Source: Dysgonamonadaceae bacterium
GTDB lineage: Bacteria; Bacteroidota; Bacteroidia; Bacteroidales; Azobacteroidaceae
Direction: 5' to 3'
Length of the DNA stretch: 15,568 bases
NCBI GenBank assembly: GCA_031260235.1
Contig: JAIRKG010000053.1
Span: forward strand, 1 to 15,568
Shown: positions 7,340-13,949 of the stretch, in pieces
Numbering within the stretch: the first letter of the stretch is position 1
How the letters are laid out: each line of letters begins with the position of its first letter
Program-made: the position numbers and the translations under genes
Notes under the pieces: generated by a model
What the model was told of the DNA's origin: nothing
The model's input: the letters and a program-made list of their open reading frames with translations, nothing else
The model's database searches: none

Positions 7340-7349
7340 AGCAAAATAC

Positions 7350-8798
7350 ATGAAGAACAACGGCACAATAAAGATTCCATCGCCACTGCTTTCATTTGTA
7401 CCGGTAGCGGTATTGGTAGGCTTGCTGGCGGTTGCCATACCGGTTTTCGCCGGCGAAACATTAAACGGCGTAAGTCAGATTGTCCTGTTGATAGCTTCGG
7501 CGGTATGTTGTCTGATTGCCGTTTTCTGCTGCGGGACACGATGGGAAACAATCGAAACAGCAATAGCCAACAACATTGCGGGCGTATCGTCAGCCCTGTT
7601 GATACTGCTGCTTATCGGTGCATTATCGGGAAGCTGGATGGTTAGCGGCGTCATTCCCGCGCTGATTTATTACGGGACAAAAATCATTCACCCCGATTTT
7701 TTTCTTGTTGCCACATGCATTGTCTGCGCCTTAGTGTCGGTGATGACGGGCAGCTCGTGGACAACGGTTGCGACGATTGGGATAGCGCTTTTCGGAATAG
7801 GCAAAGTGCAGGGATTCGACGAAGGATGGATTGCAGGCGCAATCATCTCCGGCGCTTATTTCGGAGATAAAATATCGCCCATGTCCGACACAACCGTACT
7901 TGCCTCGTCGGTTACGGGAACACCCATGTTTCAGCATATTAAATACATGATGACTACCACTATCTTTTCGATGGCTGTTACGCTCGCGATTTTCCTTGTC
8001 GCCGGATTTATGTTCGAAACGACGCCTCTGTTCGACATAACCGAATTTACAGACGCTTTGAGCCAAACTTACAATATCTCCCTGTGGCTGTTACTCGTTC
8101 CGGGTATTATGGTGGTCTTAATAATAAAGAAAATACCTCCGGTGATTACCCTGTTTTTATCGGCAATGGCAGCAGGTGTAGCAGCAATTATTTTTCAGCC
8201 CGAACTGTTGCATCAAATCACCGGCTCGACGACAAAAAATATCGCTTCGATTTTCAAGGGCGTGATGATGACTTTCTACGACAGTACGCAGATAGAAACG
8301 GGCAACGCTATACTCAACAAACTCACCGCAACTCGCGGCATGTCGGGAATGATGAACACCGTTTGGCTGATTATTTGCGCCACGTGCTTCGGCGGCGCTA
8401 TGACGGCAAGCGGAATGCTGGCAAGTATCACATCTGTCTTTATCCGCTTTGTGAAAGGAACGACGGGATTAGTTTCTTCGACCATTGCTGCGGGTTTGCT
8501 CCTGAACATGTGCGTCGCCGACCAGTACCTGGCTATCATTCTCACGGGCGACATGCTCCGAAACGTCTATTCCCAAAAAGGATATAAAACCTGCCTGCTG
8601 AGCCGTACAATAGAAGACGGCGTTACGGTAACATCCCCTTTAATCCCATGGAATGTATGCGGCATGACGCAATCAACCGTACTCGGCGTTTCTACTCTCA
8701 CCTATCTGCCATATTGCTTTTTTAACCTGCTCAGCCCGCTGGTGAGTATACTTGTGGCAGCTACTGTTAAGCGGAGAACTAAGAACGAAGAGTTATAG
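7350..8798 (+). CDS. nhaC: NhaC-family Na+/H+ antiporter
   Basis: This 482-residue inner-membrane protein with about twelve hydrophobic segments belongs to the NhaC family of the ion transporter superfamily. The family hallmarks are clear: MTGSSWTTVATIGIALFGIG (132-151) and ISGAYFGDKISPMSDTT (166-182). NhaC proteins exchange external protons for internal sodium and so control cytosolic pH and sodium; some relatives exchange malate and lactate (MleN), so the substrate is not certain. The length matches the family. The ATG at 7350 starts the conserved N-terminus and has no strong Shine-Dalgarno. The gene is alone on its strand, divergent from the Fic gene, and preceded by a duplicated candidate operator. 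No clear terminator follows; the next 80 bases are AT-rich and featureless. Confidence 0.9.
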   Translation: MKNNGTIKIPSPLLSFVPVAVLVGLLAVAIPVFAGETLNGVSQIVLLIASAVCCLIAVFCCGTRWETIETAIANNIAGVSSALLILLLIGALSGSWMVSGVIPALIYYGTKIIHPDFFLVATCIVCALVSVMTGSSWTTVATIGIALFGIGKVQGFDEGWIAGAIISGAYFGDKISPMSDTTVLASSVTGTPMFQHIKYMMTTTIFSMAVTLAIFLVAGFMFETTPLFDITEFTDALSQTYNISLWLLLVPGIMVVLIIKKIPPVITLFLSAMAAGVAAIIFQPELLHQITGSTTKNIASIFKGVMMTFYDSTQIETGNAILNKLTATRGMSGMMNTVWLIICATCFGGAMTASGMLASITSVFIRFVKGTTGLVSSTIAAGLLLNMCVADQYLAIILTGDMLRNVYSQKGYKTCLLSRTIEDGVTVTSPLIPWNVCGMTQSTVLGVSTLTYLPYCFFNLLSPLVSILVAATVKRRTKNEEL

Positions 8799-8879
8799 TT
8801 GCCGGAATGTCTCCGCGTGCTGCATGAAGAATTACCCCACCGATTAATATAAGATAGATAAAAATATCAAGATAAATAT

Positions 8880-9070
8880 ATGACATACAACGAAAAATAT
8901 TTTTTGGAAGCAATCAGAGATTCTTTCAAGGCATACAAGAAAAAAGGTGCGAGAAGTACAGCCAAACTCAAACCTATTCACAAATTTGTAGCTGAATCGA
9001 CATCAATGAGAAAACCGGTGAAGTAGATTTGACGGATTTAGAGAAGTCGTTTTCAAAATTAATAGCATAA
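8880..9070 (+). pseudogene. Broken small ORF resembling the N-terminus of a restriction-type protein
   Basis: An ATG at 8880 opens a 48-codon frame (MTYNEKYFLEAIRDSF, AYKKKGARSTAKLKPIHKF) that stops at TAG 9024-9026. The wording EAIRDSFKAY...GARSTAKLKPIH is familiar to me from N-termini of proteins in type II restriction loci, but I cannot name the family with certainty. A second, natural-looking coding stretch in another frame (IDINEKTGEVDLTDLEKSF ... LIA, ending TAA 9068-9070) takes over at about 8996. A single lost base near 8996 would join the two into one protein of about 62 residues. Even then the product would be far shorter than a restriction enzyme, so an internal deletion is likely as well. 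It ends four bases before the next start, so it may still provide that gene's upstream context. Confidence 0.4.
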
Positions 9071-9074
9071 AATT

Positions 9075-9242
9075 ATGGAAATATATTTTACCAACGAAGA
9101 AATAAGAGAGTTACAAAAACTCATATCAGATTTTGATTCATTTTATGAAACCGAAGATGTGTGGAGTTTTAATGACCTTGATGCTCAAAGAGAAATTGGA
9201 CAAGAAATAGTTAATATTTTAAAAACTAAAATAGAGGAATAA
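9075..9242 (+). CDS. Small acidic protein, 55 residues, paired with the nuclease gene
   Basis: This short gene encodes a strongly acidic protein (MEIYFTNEEIRELQKLIS ... DVWSFNDLDAQ ... ILKTKIEE) predicted to be mostly helical, with no signal peptide or membrane segment. It stops two bases before the ATG of the nuclease gene, and that gene's ribosome site (AGAGGA, 9233-9238) lies within its last codons, so the two are probably co-transcribed and coupled. Its base composition is as AT-rich as the nuclease gene. I recognise no family. By position and charge it could be an inhibitor or partner of the nuclease, or a leftover piece of the decayed restriction locus; that is inference only. Confidence 0.55.
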   Translation: MEIYFTNEEIRELQKLISDFDSFYETEDVWSFNDLDAQREIGQEIVNILKTKIEE

Positions 9243-9244
9243 AT

Positions 9245-10207
9245 ATGCCAAAATTATTTTCAAGTTTAAATAAAAAGTTTTTGTTGCAAATTGATAAACC
9301 CGAAAAGGAATTGAATAAGTTTATTTGCGAAAATTGGAAAGATTTGTTTCCGAAATATATTTTCGTTGCAAGCGAATTTCCATTGAAGGGAAATGTACGC
9401 AGCTTGGGTAACAATGGTAGAATTGACATTTTAGGATATAATCCCGATACAAAAAAGTTTATAATCTTTGAATTGAAAAAAGATTATGATAAAAATATTA
9501 CAGACCAGTCTGCCGATTATCGTGATTATGTGCAAGATAATTTTTCGGATGTTTATTTGTATGCCACACAAAAATATGAAGTGTCTTTACCTAAATTTAC
9601 AACAATTAATCAGGATAAAATTGAAATCATTTTGATTGCAAAAAAATTCAGTTTGACACAAATTGACAGAGTAAAAAAAATTAAAGACAATAATATAACA
9701 TTGATAAAATATTTTTGGTTTGAAAATGATTTAATTTTCATTGATTATATCAACAATGATCCCGATGATATAAAAATTGAAAATACCAATACGAAAAAAA
9801 TCAACGAAATCAAAAATATTATTGCACAAGACCCTGAAATGTTTGAAATTGAACAATTTTTCGGTAAATATGTAGCAGGAAAAGAAGTGTTTTTATTCTT
9901 TTTGAGATTTCTGAAAACAAAAAATAATGCGGAATTGGATTTTAAACAGACGAGAATTAGAGTAAAAATAGCAAATTTAACTTTTTCAATTGTTCGTCAA
10001 GGCGGGCAAGGCGGACGAAAAGCAATTTTACAGATTAATACAGACATTGATGTATCTTCGTTATCTGATAAAATACAAATTGATGATAGAATTAGAGGTA
10101 ATGGTCAAAAAAAGAAAGGCAGTTTAGGATTAGAACGATTTGAAGTATTTTTCCGAAACAGTGAGGAAATACAGACATTTTGGGATTTCATAAAAGATAA
10201 ATTGTAA
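9245..10207 (+). CDS. PD-(D/E)xK nuclease-like protein (NucS/DUF91-type core)
   Basis: The 320-residue protein has the layout of a PD-(D/E)xK nuclease in its first 100 residues. There is a leading helix with acidic residues (EKELNKFICENW, 20-31), then GRIDILGY with Asp61, then FIIFELKKD with Glu76 and Lys78, then QSADYRDYV with Gln88 and Tyr92, matching a QxxxY motif as in RecB-like nucleases. Residues about 230-320 form a separate basic C-terminal domain (RIRVKIANLTFSIV ... RFEVFFRNSEEIQTFWDFI) that resembles DUF5655-type domains; that part is tentative. No membrane segment is seen. The start is fixed by AGAGGA six bases upstream. The gene is much more AT-rich than those around it, suggesting transfer. 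It lies between broken restriction-modification pieces, so a DNA-cleaving defence or repair role is plausible. Substrate is unknown. Confidence 0.75.
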   Translation: MPKLFSSLNKKFLLQIDKPEKELNKFICENWKDLFPKYIFVASEFPLKGNVRSLGNNGRIDILGYNPDTKKFIIFELKKDYDKNITDQSADYRDYVQDNFSDVYLYATQKYEVSLPKFTTINQDKIEIILIAKKFSLTQIDRVKKIKDNNITLIKYFWFENDLIFIDYINNDPDDIKIENTNTKKINEIKNIIAQDPEMFEIEQFFGKYVAGKEVFLFFLRFLKTKNNAELDFKQTRIRVKIANLTFSIVRQGGQGGRKAILQINTDIDVSSLSDKIQIDDRIRGNGQKKKGSLGLERFEVFFRNSEEIQTFWDFIKDKL

Positions 10208-10209
10208 AT

Positions 10210-10425
10210 TGTAAACCTAACTTTATCTATTATCCCAATCCGGATGCAACTTTTTATTCCGGTTATTGTATTAAAAAAATTAACGGGCTCAGTATTGAAA
10301 AGTTACTCTTTCAGTTAAATTCAGATAGAATGGATAAATTTATCTCAATGTCAAGTCGTGATTTTCGCGGAGGTTGGAAAGCATACAATAAAAAAATTAT
10401 CGAAAATTTTGAAGTAGAATTATGA
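10210..10425 (+). pseudogene. Orphan C-terminal fragment of an N6-adenine DNA methyltransferase-like protein
   Basis: A frame with no upstream start (in-frame stop at 10198-10200) reads YYPNPDATFYSGYCIKK, then KLLFQLNSDRMDKFISMSSR and DFRGGWKAYNKKIIENFEV, ending at TGA 10423-10425. The pattern LNS...I...SR-x-FRGGW-x-Y-K-x-I-E-x-F matches my recollection of the very C-terminus of TaqI-type and type IIG adenine methyltransferases, where this end belongs to the target-recognition domain. The catalytic N-terminal part with NPPY is absent, so the fragment cannot be a methyltransferase. It directly follows the nuclease gene, pointing to a deletion that removed most of a restriction-modification locus. 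Confidence 0.5.
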
Positions 10426-10453
10426 AGAGAGAGAGAAACAGGAATATATCGTT

Positions 10454-10579
10454 CATATCCGGCAGCAAGCCGTCCATTCCAGGGAATACATCACTCATTC
10501 CAGGAAATACGTCACTCATTCCGAGGAATACGTTATTCATTCCGAGGAATACGTCACTTATTCCCGTTCAGGAAAGGCG
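10454..10579 (+). repeat. 21-base minisatellite with palindromic core
   Basis: Four good tandem copies, CATTCCAGGGAATACATCACT and variants, occupy 10475-10495, 10496-10516, 10517-10537 and 10538-10558. Degenerate copies flank them at 10454-10474 and 10559-10579. Three of the four copies contain ATTCC-NN-GGAAT, a 12-base palindrome, so the array is also a ladder of small inverted repeats. Because 21 is a multiple of three, it is open in frame within a 64-codon ORF (10422-10616) and would encode a heptapeptide repeat (IPGNTSL / IPRNTSL). That ORF begins at ATGA overlapping the methyltransferase fragment's stop, and I do not regard it as an established gene. The array fills most of the gap before the gene at 10625. 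Confidence 0.75.
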
Positions 10580-10624
10580 CAAACCATTTCACAAGCAAAT
10601 TATTAACGTTAAATAGTAGACAGT

Positions 10625-11278
10625 ATGCCTGATTACATTCCTCAAAAAGATTCGGAACTGGTAGCCTGGAGCGCCAATTTCACAACACAGGTTGCAGCCG
10701 GCGCCAGCGCATGGAGCATCCCTGGCGGCGAAGTTACCGCCCTGCAAACCGCAAACTCCAATTTTGCCACGCTTCACGCGAAAGCCGACAGTCCGGCAAA
10801 AACATCCATCATTGTAGCGGAAAAGAACACCGCCCGCAAGACGCTGATAGCGAAAATCCGCGGGCTGGTCAATTTCCGCTTGAAAAATCCCGTTATCACC
10901 GATGCACAGCGCGTCGCGTTGGGGCTTCATGTGCGCGACACCACGCCGTCGCACATCCTCGCTCCCACAACGCACCCTGAACTCAACATTGACGTGTTGG
11001 ATTTTCGCCGCCTGAAAATCCTTTTCCACGACCAGGGCCACGACAGCAAGGCAAAGCCACACGGCGTTACCGGCGCGGTGATTATCTATGCCGTGCTCGA
11101 CACGCCGCCCGCCGACCACAGCGCCCTTACCCGCAGCGTATTGGCAACCCGTACCCCGCACATCCTCGAATTTACCGAAGAAGAACGCGGGAAAACGTTT
11201 TACATTGCCATTTGCTGGCAGAATGGAAAAGGACAGAAAGGTCCCTGGAGCGAAATCGAAAGCGCGATTGTGCCGTAA
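10625..11278 (+). CDS. Hypothetical protein of a Bacteroidota family starting MPDYIPQKDSE
   Basis: This 217-residue protein belongs to a family I recognise from many Bacteroidota genomes but which has no assigned function. Its N-terminal half (MPDYIPQKDSELVAWSANF, then VAEKNTARKTLIAKIRGLVN and VITDAQRVALGL) is helical. A proline-rich link (HDTTP-like: RDTTPSHILAPTTHPE) follows, then a C-terminal beta-rich half (KILFHDQGHDSKAKPHGVTG ... EERGKTFYIAICWQNGKG ... GPWSEIESAIVP) that resembles a fibronectin type III-like fold. There is no signal peptide, so it is probably cytoplasmic or exported by another route. It is close to full family length. The symporter gene starts 13 bases after its stop, so they may share a transcript. 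Higher GC than the island before it marks a return to core-like sequence. Confidence 0.85.
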   Translation: MPDYIPQKDSELVAWSANFTTQVAAGASAWSIPGGEVTALQTANSNFATLHAKADSPAKTSIIVAEKNTARKTLIAKIRGLVNFRLKNPVITDAQRVALGLHVRDTTPSHILAPTTHPELNIDVLDFRRLKILFHDQGHDSKAKPHGVTGAVIIYAVLDTPPADHSALTRSVLATRTPHILEFTEEERGKTFYIAICWQNGKGQKGPWSEIESAIVP

Positions 11279-11291
11279 TATTGAATTACAG

Positions 11292-12464
11292 ATGAAGAAA
11301 ATGAAAATCTCCCTGTTGGGATTGGTGGCAATGGCGATAGGACTGGGAGTCTTGTTCGGACAATTTTTACCGGTAGCGGTTGCCCGTATTTTTGTAACCT
11401 TTACTTCCCTGTTCGGGAATTTTCTTTCGTTTTCAATCCCGTTGATTATACTGGGGCTGGTTACACCGGCCATCGGTGAACTTGGCAAAGGCGCAGGGAA
11501 ACTGCTGGCCGTTACGGCGCTTCTGGCATACGGGTCTACTATTTTCTCCGGTTTCTTCACGTTTTTCAGCGCTTCGGCTATCTTTCCGCAGATACTTCCG
11601 CAGGCCGCGCTTCCCGCGCCGGAGAATCCGGAACATCAGATGCTCACCACTTACTTCACCGTCGGTATGCCGCCGCTGATGAACATCATGACCGCCCTGC
11701 TGCTTTCGTTTGTGCTTGGACTGGGGCTGTCTGCCATTCGCGGGACAACGCTGCAAAACGGCTTTACCGATTTCAGGGACATCGTTACCAAATTGATTGA
11801 AAACGTTATCATTCCCCTGTTGCCGCTGCATATTTTCGGCATATTCCTGAACATCACCCTGAGTGGCCAAATAGTCGGCATTCTGTCCATGTTTATCAAA
11901 GTGATACTGGTGATTTTCATACTGCATATCCTGCTGCTTTTGATACAGTTTTCAATAGCGGGGCTGACGAGCAGACGGAATCCGCTGATCTTGCTGAAAA
12001 ACATGCTGCCGGCTTATGCCACGGCGCTGGGCACCCAGTCGTCGGCCGCCACAATCCCTGTTACGCTGAAGCAGACGCTCAAAAACGGCGTGAAGGAAAC
12101 CGTCGCCGTTTTTGTAATACCGCTCTGCGCCACGATACATCTGGCCGGCAGTACAATGAAAATTGTAGCCTGTGCAATGGCTATCATGTACATGACGGGG
12201 CAACCCGTTACGGCTGGCGGTTACGGCGGATTTATTACGATGCTGGGTATTACAATGGTGGCTGCACCTGGCGTGCCCGGGGGCGCTATTATGGCAGCGC
12301 TGGGACTGCTGAGCGGTATGCTGGGATTTGACGAAACGCTCCAGGCATTAATGATTGCCCTCTACATTGCTATGGACAGTTTAGGAACGGCCTGCAATGT
12401 GACCGGCGACGGCGCTATTGCCGTCATTATTGACAAAATTGCGCCGTCATTTATGCGCAGATGA
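11292..12464 (+). CDS. SDF-family (DAACS) sodium-coupled symporter with atypical substrate site
   Basis: The 390-residue inner-membrane protein has the architecture of the glutamate/dicarboxylate symporter superfamily. Seen are the serine-rich hairpin 1 (GTQSSAATIPVTLK, 247-260), the TM7 region (TIHLAGSTMK, 281-290), hairpin 2 (AAPGVPGGAIMAALG, 324-338), and TM8 (MDSLGTACNVTGDGAI, 361-376). Compared with GltPh, Asp394, Asn401 and Asp405 are kept (Asp362, Asn369, Asp373), but Arg397, which holds the side-chain carboxylate, is Gly365, and the sodium-site motif NMDGT is HLAGS. A neutral amino acid or another small solute is therefore more likely than glutamate or a dicarboxylate; that is inference. 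The ATG at 11292 is used because the frame upstream of it overlaps the previous gene. No clear promoter lies between. Confidence 0.88.
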   Translation: MKKMKISLLGLVAMAIGLGVLFGQFLPVAVARIFVTFTSLFGNFLSFSIPLIILGLVTPAIGELGKGAGKLLAVTALLAYGSTIFSGFFTFFSASAIFPQILPQAALPAPENPEHQMLTTYFTVGMPPLMNIMTALLLSFVLGLGLSAIRGTTLQNGFTDFRDIVTKLIENVIIPLLPLHIFGIFLNITLSGQIVGILSMFIKVILVIFILHILLLLIQFSIAGLTSRRNPLILLKNMLPAYATALGTQSSAATIPVTLKQTLKNGVKETVAVFVIPLCATIHLAGSTMKIVACAMAIMYMTGQPVTAGGYGGFITMLGITMVAAPGVPGGAIMAALGLLSGMLGFDETLQALMIALYIAMDSLGTACNVTGDGAIAVIIDKIAPSFMRR

Positions 12465-12504
12465 TATTTTAACAATATAACTCTGAATTTTTTATTTTTA
12501 AGTA

Positions 12505-12795
12505 ATGAATACTACATATATTATTATCGGTATTGTGCTTGTACTGTGGATTTCAGGAAACTTATACCGCAGGCATAAGAACAGCAGTAAAGTCATTCAT
12601 GTTGATAAAAACAGATGCTCCGGATGTCAACGCTGCATCAAAAGATGCCGGCGTCAGGTATTGGAAACAGTAGAAGATGAAACAGGAAAACATGTTGTGG
12701 TGAAATATCCGGACAAGTGCACCGCTTGTGGAAACTGTTTGGATAAATGCAAATTCAAGGCTTTAAAATTAATCGAACGGAAATCATACATTTAA
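12505..12795 (+). CDS. Membrane-anchored 2[4Fe-4S] ferredoxin-like protein
   Basis: This 96-residue protein has an N-terminal membrane helix (YIIIGIVLVLWISGNL, 5-20) followed by basic residues, so the rest should face the cytoplasm. Two Cx2Cx2Cx3C motifs follow: Cys38, 41, 44, 48 and Cys72, 75, 78, 82, each able to hold one [4Fe-4S] cluster. The proline that usually follows the fourth cysteine is absent in both (CR and CK), which may change the redox potential. Such proteins pass electrons at the membrane; the partner is not evident here. The stop codon overlaps the stop of the minus-strand gene by four bases, a convergent arrangement. It starts 40 bases after the symporter in an AT-rich gap with no clear terminator. 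Confidence 0.88.
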   Translation: MNTTYIIIGIVLVLWISGNLYRRHKNSSKVIHVDKNRCSGCQRCIKRCRRQVLETVEDETGKHVVVKYPDKCTACGNCLDKCKFKALKLIERKSYI

Positions 12796-13166
12796 TCATA
12801 AATCCTATCCTTGCTTAACATCTCTTTTATATTCTCAATGTGTTTTATTTTAATTTCACCATTATCACCATTTTGTACAGCATCTTTCAATACTCTAATA
12901 ACTTCATATTTATCAGTATAATTGGCAGGTTCATTATTGGTCATAATTGTATTTATAACATCGATAACTCCTTCCGAATAAGTAATAAATGTTCCTTGTT
13001 TCAAAAGTTTTAACACCATATTTCTTTCGCTCCTTGTACCTCTATATAATTTTGTAACGGTCTGTAATAATTCCCTATCTCGTTTATTATTTAATGTGGC
13101 AGTATAACCAAAAAAGCCAATAACCACAATTAAAATAATGATAAATAATATGAACATAATTTCCAT
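12792..13166 (-). CDS. Small membrane-anchored hypothetical protein
   Basis: The 124-residue protein starts with one strongly hydrophobic helix (MFILFIIILIVVIGFFGYTA, about 4-23) and then a charged, mostly helical region (RDRELLQTVTKLYRG ... EVIRVLKDAVQNGDNGEIK ... KEMLSKDRIYD). I recognise no family. Single-helix anchoring with a soluble tail suggests a scaffold or regulator at the inner membrane, but nothing shows which. Start is ATG 13166 or ATG 13157, both before the same helix. It is AT-rich compared with the symporter and ferredoxin genes. Its stop overlaps the ferredoxin gene's stop, so the two transcripts would be antisense at their ends. The region upstream (13167-13600) is apparently decayed. 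Confidence 0.6.
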   Translation of the reverse strand: MEIMFILFIIILIVVIGFFGYTATLNNKRDRELLQTVTKLYRGTRSERNMVLKLLKQGTFITYSEGVIDVINTIMTNNEPANYTDKYEVIRVLKDAVQNGDNGEIKIKHIENIKEMLSKDRIYD

Positions 13167-13301
13167 TTCGTTTCTGCATGTATTGAAAGTGTAGTGTAGC
13201 GGATACAGGTTTGTGTTCGTGCGTCAACGTTTTTGACAAAAAATCTTCGAAAACAAACAGTTCCTCTATTTCTTTTGTTAGCTCTACAAGTTCCATCCCT
13301 T

Positions 13302-13553
13302 TTATTTCTTCCGGAAATGCGCCCGGCGAATGACTCCATCCTGATTGATAGTGGCAACTACCTCCAAATCGTTCCGGTGACGTTTTCGTCTTTTCTTTCC
13401 TTCGAGCGTCCAGATTCTGTCCTGCTGGCAGAAACCATGTTCCAACCATAATCCGGCATTGTCCCAGACGATTCCTTTACTGTGCTTCACATTGACGGCA
13501 AAGATAATTATTTTTTTGTCGTTAGCTTTTCGCTGATACGGTTGCGACACCAT
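13302..13553 (-). CDS. Unassigned 83-codon ORF, possibly part of a decayed gene
   Basis: A minus-strand frame reads MVSQPYQRKANDKKIIIF, then KGIVWDNAGLWLEHGF, then a basic stretch (EGKKRRKRHRNDLEVVA) and stops at 13302. A second frame just below continues with natural-looking helical sequence (IKGMELVELTKEIEELFVF, then THEHKPVSATLHFQYMQK), so one frameshift near 13300 could join them. I recognise no family in either part. The interval between 13167 and 13748 otherwise holds only a 57-codon plus-strand frame (13582-13755). Confidence 0.2.
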   Translation of the reverse strand: MVSQPYQRKANDKKIIIFAVNVKHSKGIVWDNAGLWLEHGFCQQDRIWTLEGKKRRKRHRNDLEVVATINQDGVIRRAHFRKK

Positions 13554-13748
13554 CGGTATAACACTGTTAGACCACGTGATTATGACATCAGACAGTTATA
13601 CGAGTTTTGTGGAAGAAGGGCTTGTTATAGCCTTTCTTTTTGATCAAAAACGACAGCGGACAGCCTACCTCAAAGGCAAAGCAATGATTATTCAGCCTGC
13701 TAATACTGTCAGTGGAATAGGAAGTACTAATGCTAAATCTTCAAAAAT

Positions 13749-13790
13749 TTATTGACGAAAACTTACATAATTTGCATTTTTCGTCAATAA
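13749..13790. repeat. Perfect 13-base inverted repeat with 16-base loop, candidate operator
   Basis: TTATTGACGAAAA (13749-13761) and TTTTCGTCAATAA (13778-13790) are perfect inverted copies around a 16-base loop containing ATAATTTGC, a near match to the Bacteroidota -7 element. It lies 25 bases before the remnant AAA ATPase gene. No T-tract follows, so it is not a simple terminator. Dimeric repressor binding over a promoter is the most natural reading. I recall similar TTGACGAAAA palindromes near such ATPase genes, but this needs a search. Confidence 0.6.
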
Positions 13791-13815
13791 GTCGTATCCT
13801 TACAAAAAAATTTAG

Positions 13816-13941
13816 ATAATAATACAACGAGAAATTTATTTGAAAAAGTTGCATTCACTGCGAGATACGAACTTGATAAAAGTAGTTACGGGAGTTCACC
13901 GTTGCGGAAAATCAACGCTGTTGGAAGTACTATTGTTTTAA
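13816..13941 (+). pseudogene. N-terminal remnant of an AAA ATPase (AAA_14/DUF4143 type)
   Basis: A frame beginning at ATA 13816 reads IIIQREIYLKKLHSLRD, then LIKVVTGVHRCGKSTLLEVL, and stops at TAA 13939-13941. GVHRCGKST is a Walker A motif, and the run 'IIQREIYL ... LIKVVTGxRRCGKS' is the standard opening of ATPases with an AAA_14 domain followed by DUF4143, normally about 380-430 residues. Only 41 codons remain. The expected ATG seems to be ATA, and the codon before is TAG, so there is no normal start either. The intact protein would bind and hydrolyse ATP; this piece cannot function. The same frame after the stop stays open to about 14028 without family resemblance. The inverted repeat upstream probably belonged to it. 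Confidence 0.6.
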
Positions 13942-13949
13942 CAATTCAA

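Noticed and set aside
10454..10579. CRISPR array
   Set aside because: The 21-base units are directly adjacent with no unique spacers, so it is a tandem minisatellite.
11088..11291. Upstream extension of the symporter to an ATG at 11088
   Set aside because: This would overlap 190 bases of the previous gene in another frame and adds no symporter-like sequence; ATG 11292 fits the first membrane helix.
10589..11560. 323-codon minus-strand frame
   Set aside because: It is antisense to the MPDYIPQKD gene and the start of the symporter gene, both recognised on the plus strand.
13582..13755. 57-codon plus-strand frame resembling a LexA/UmuD peptidase end (VIAFL ... KGKAMIIQPAN)
   Set aside because: A gapless alignment to LexA keeps only a few residues; the catalytic lysine position is arginine and the frame runs into the inverted repeat. 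Too weak to call.
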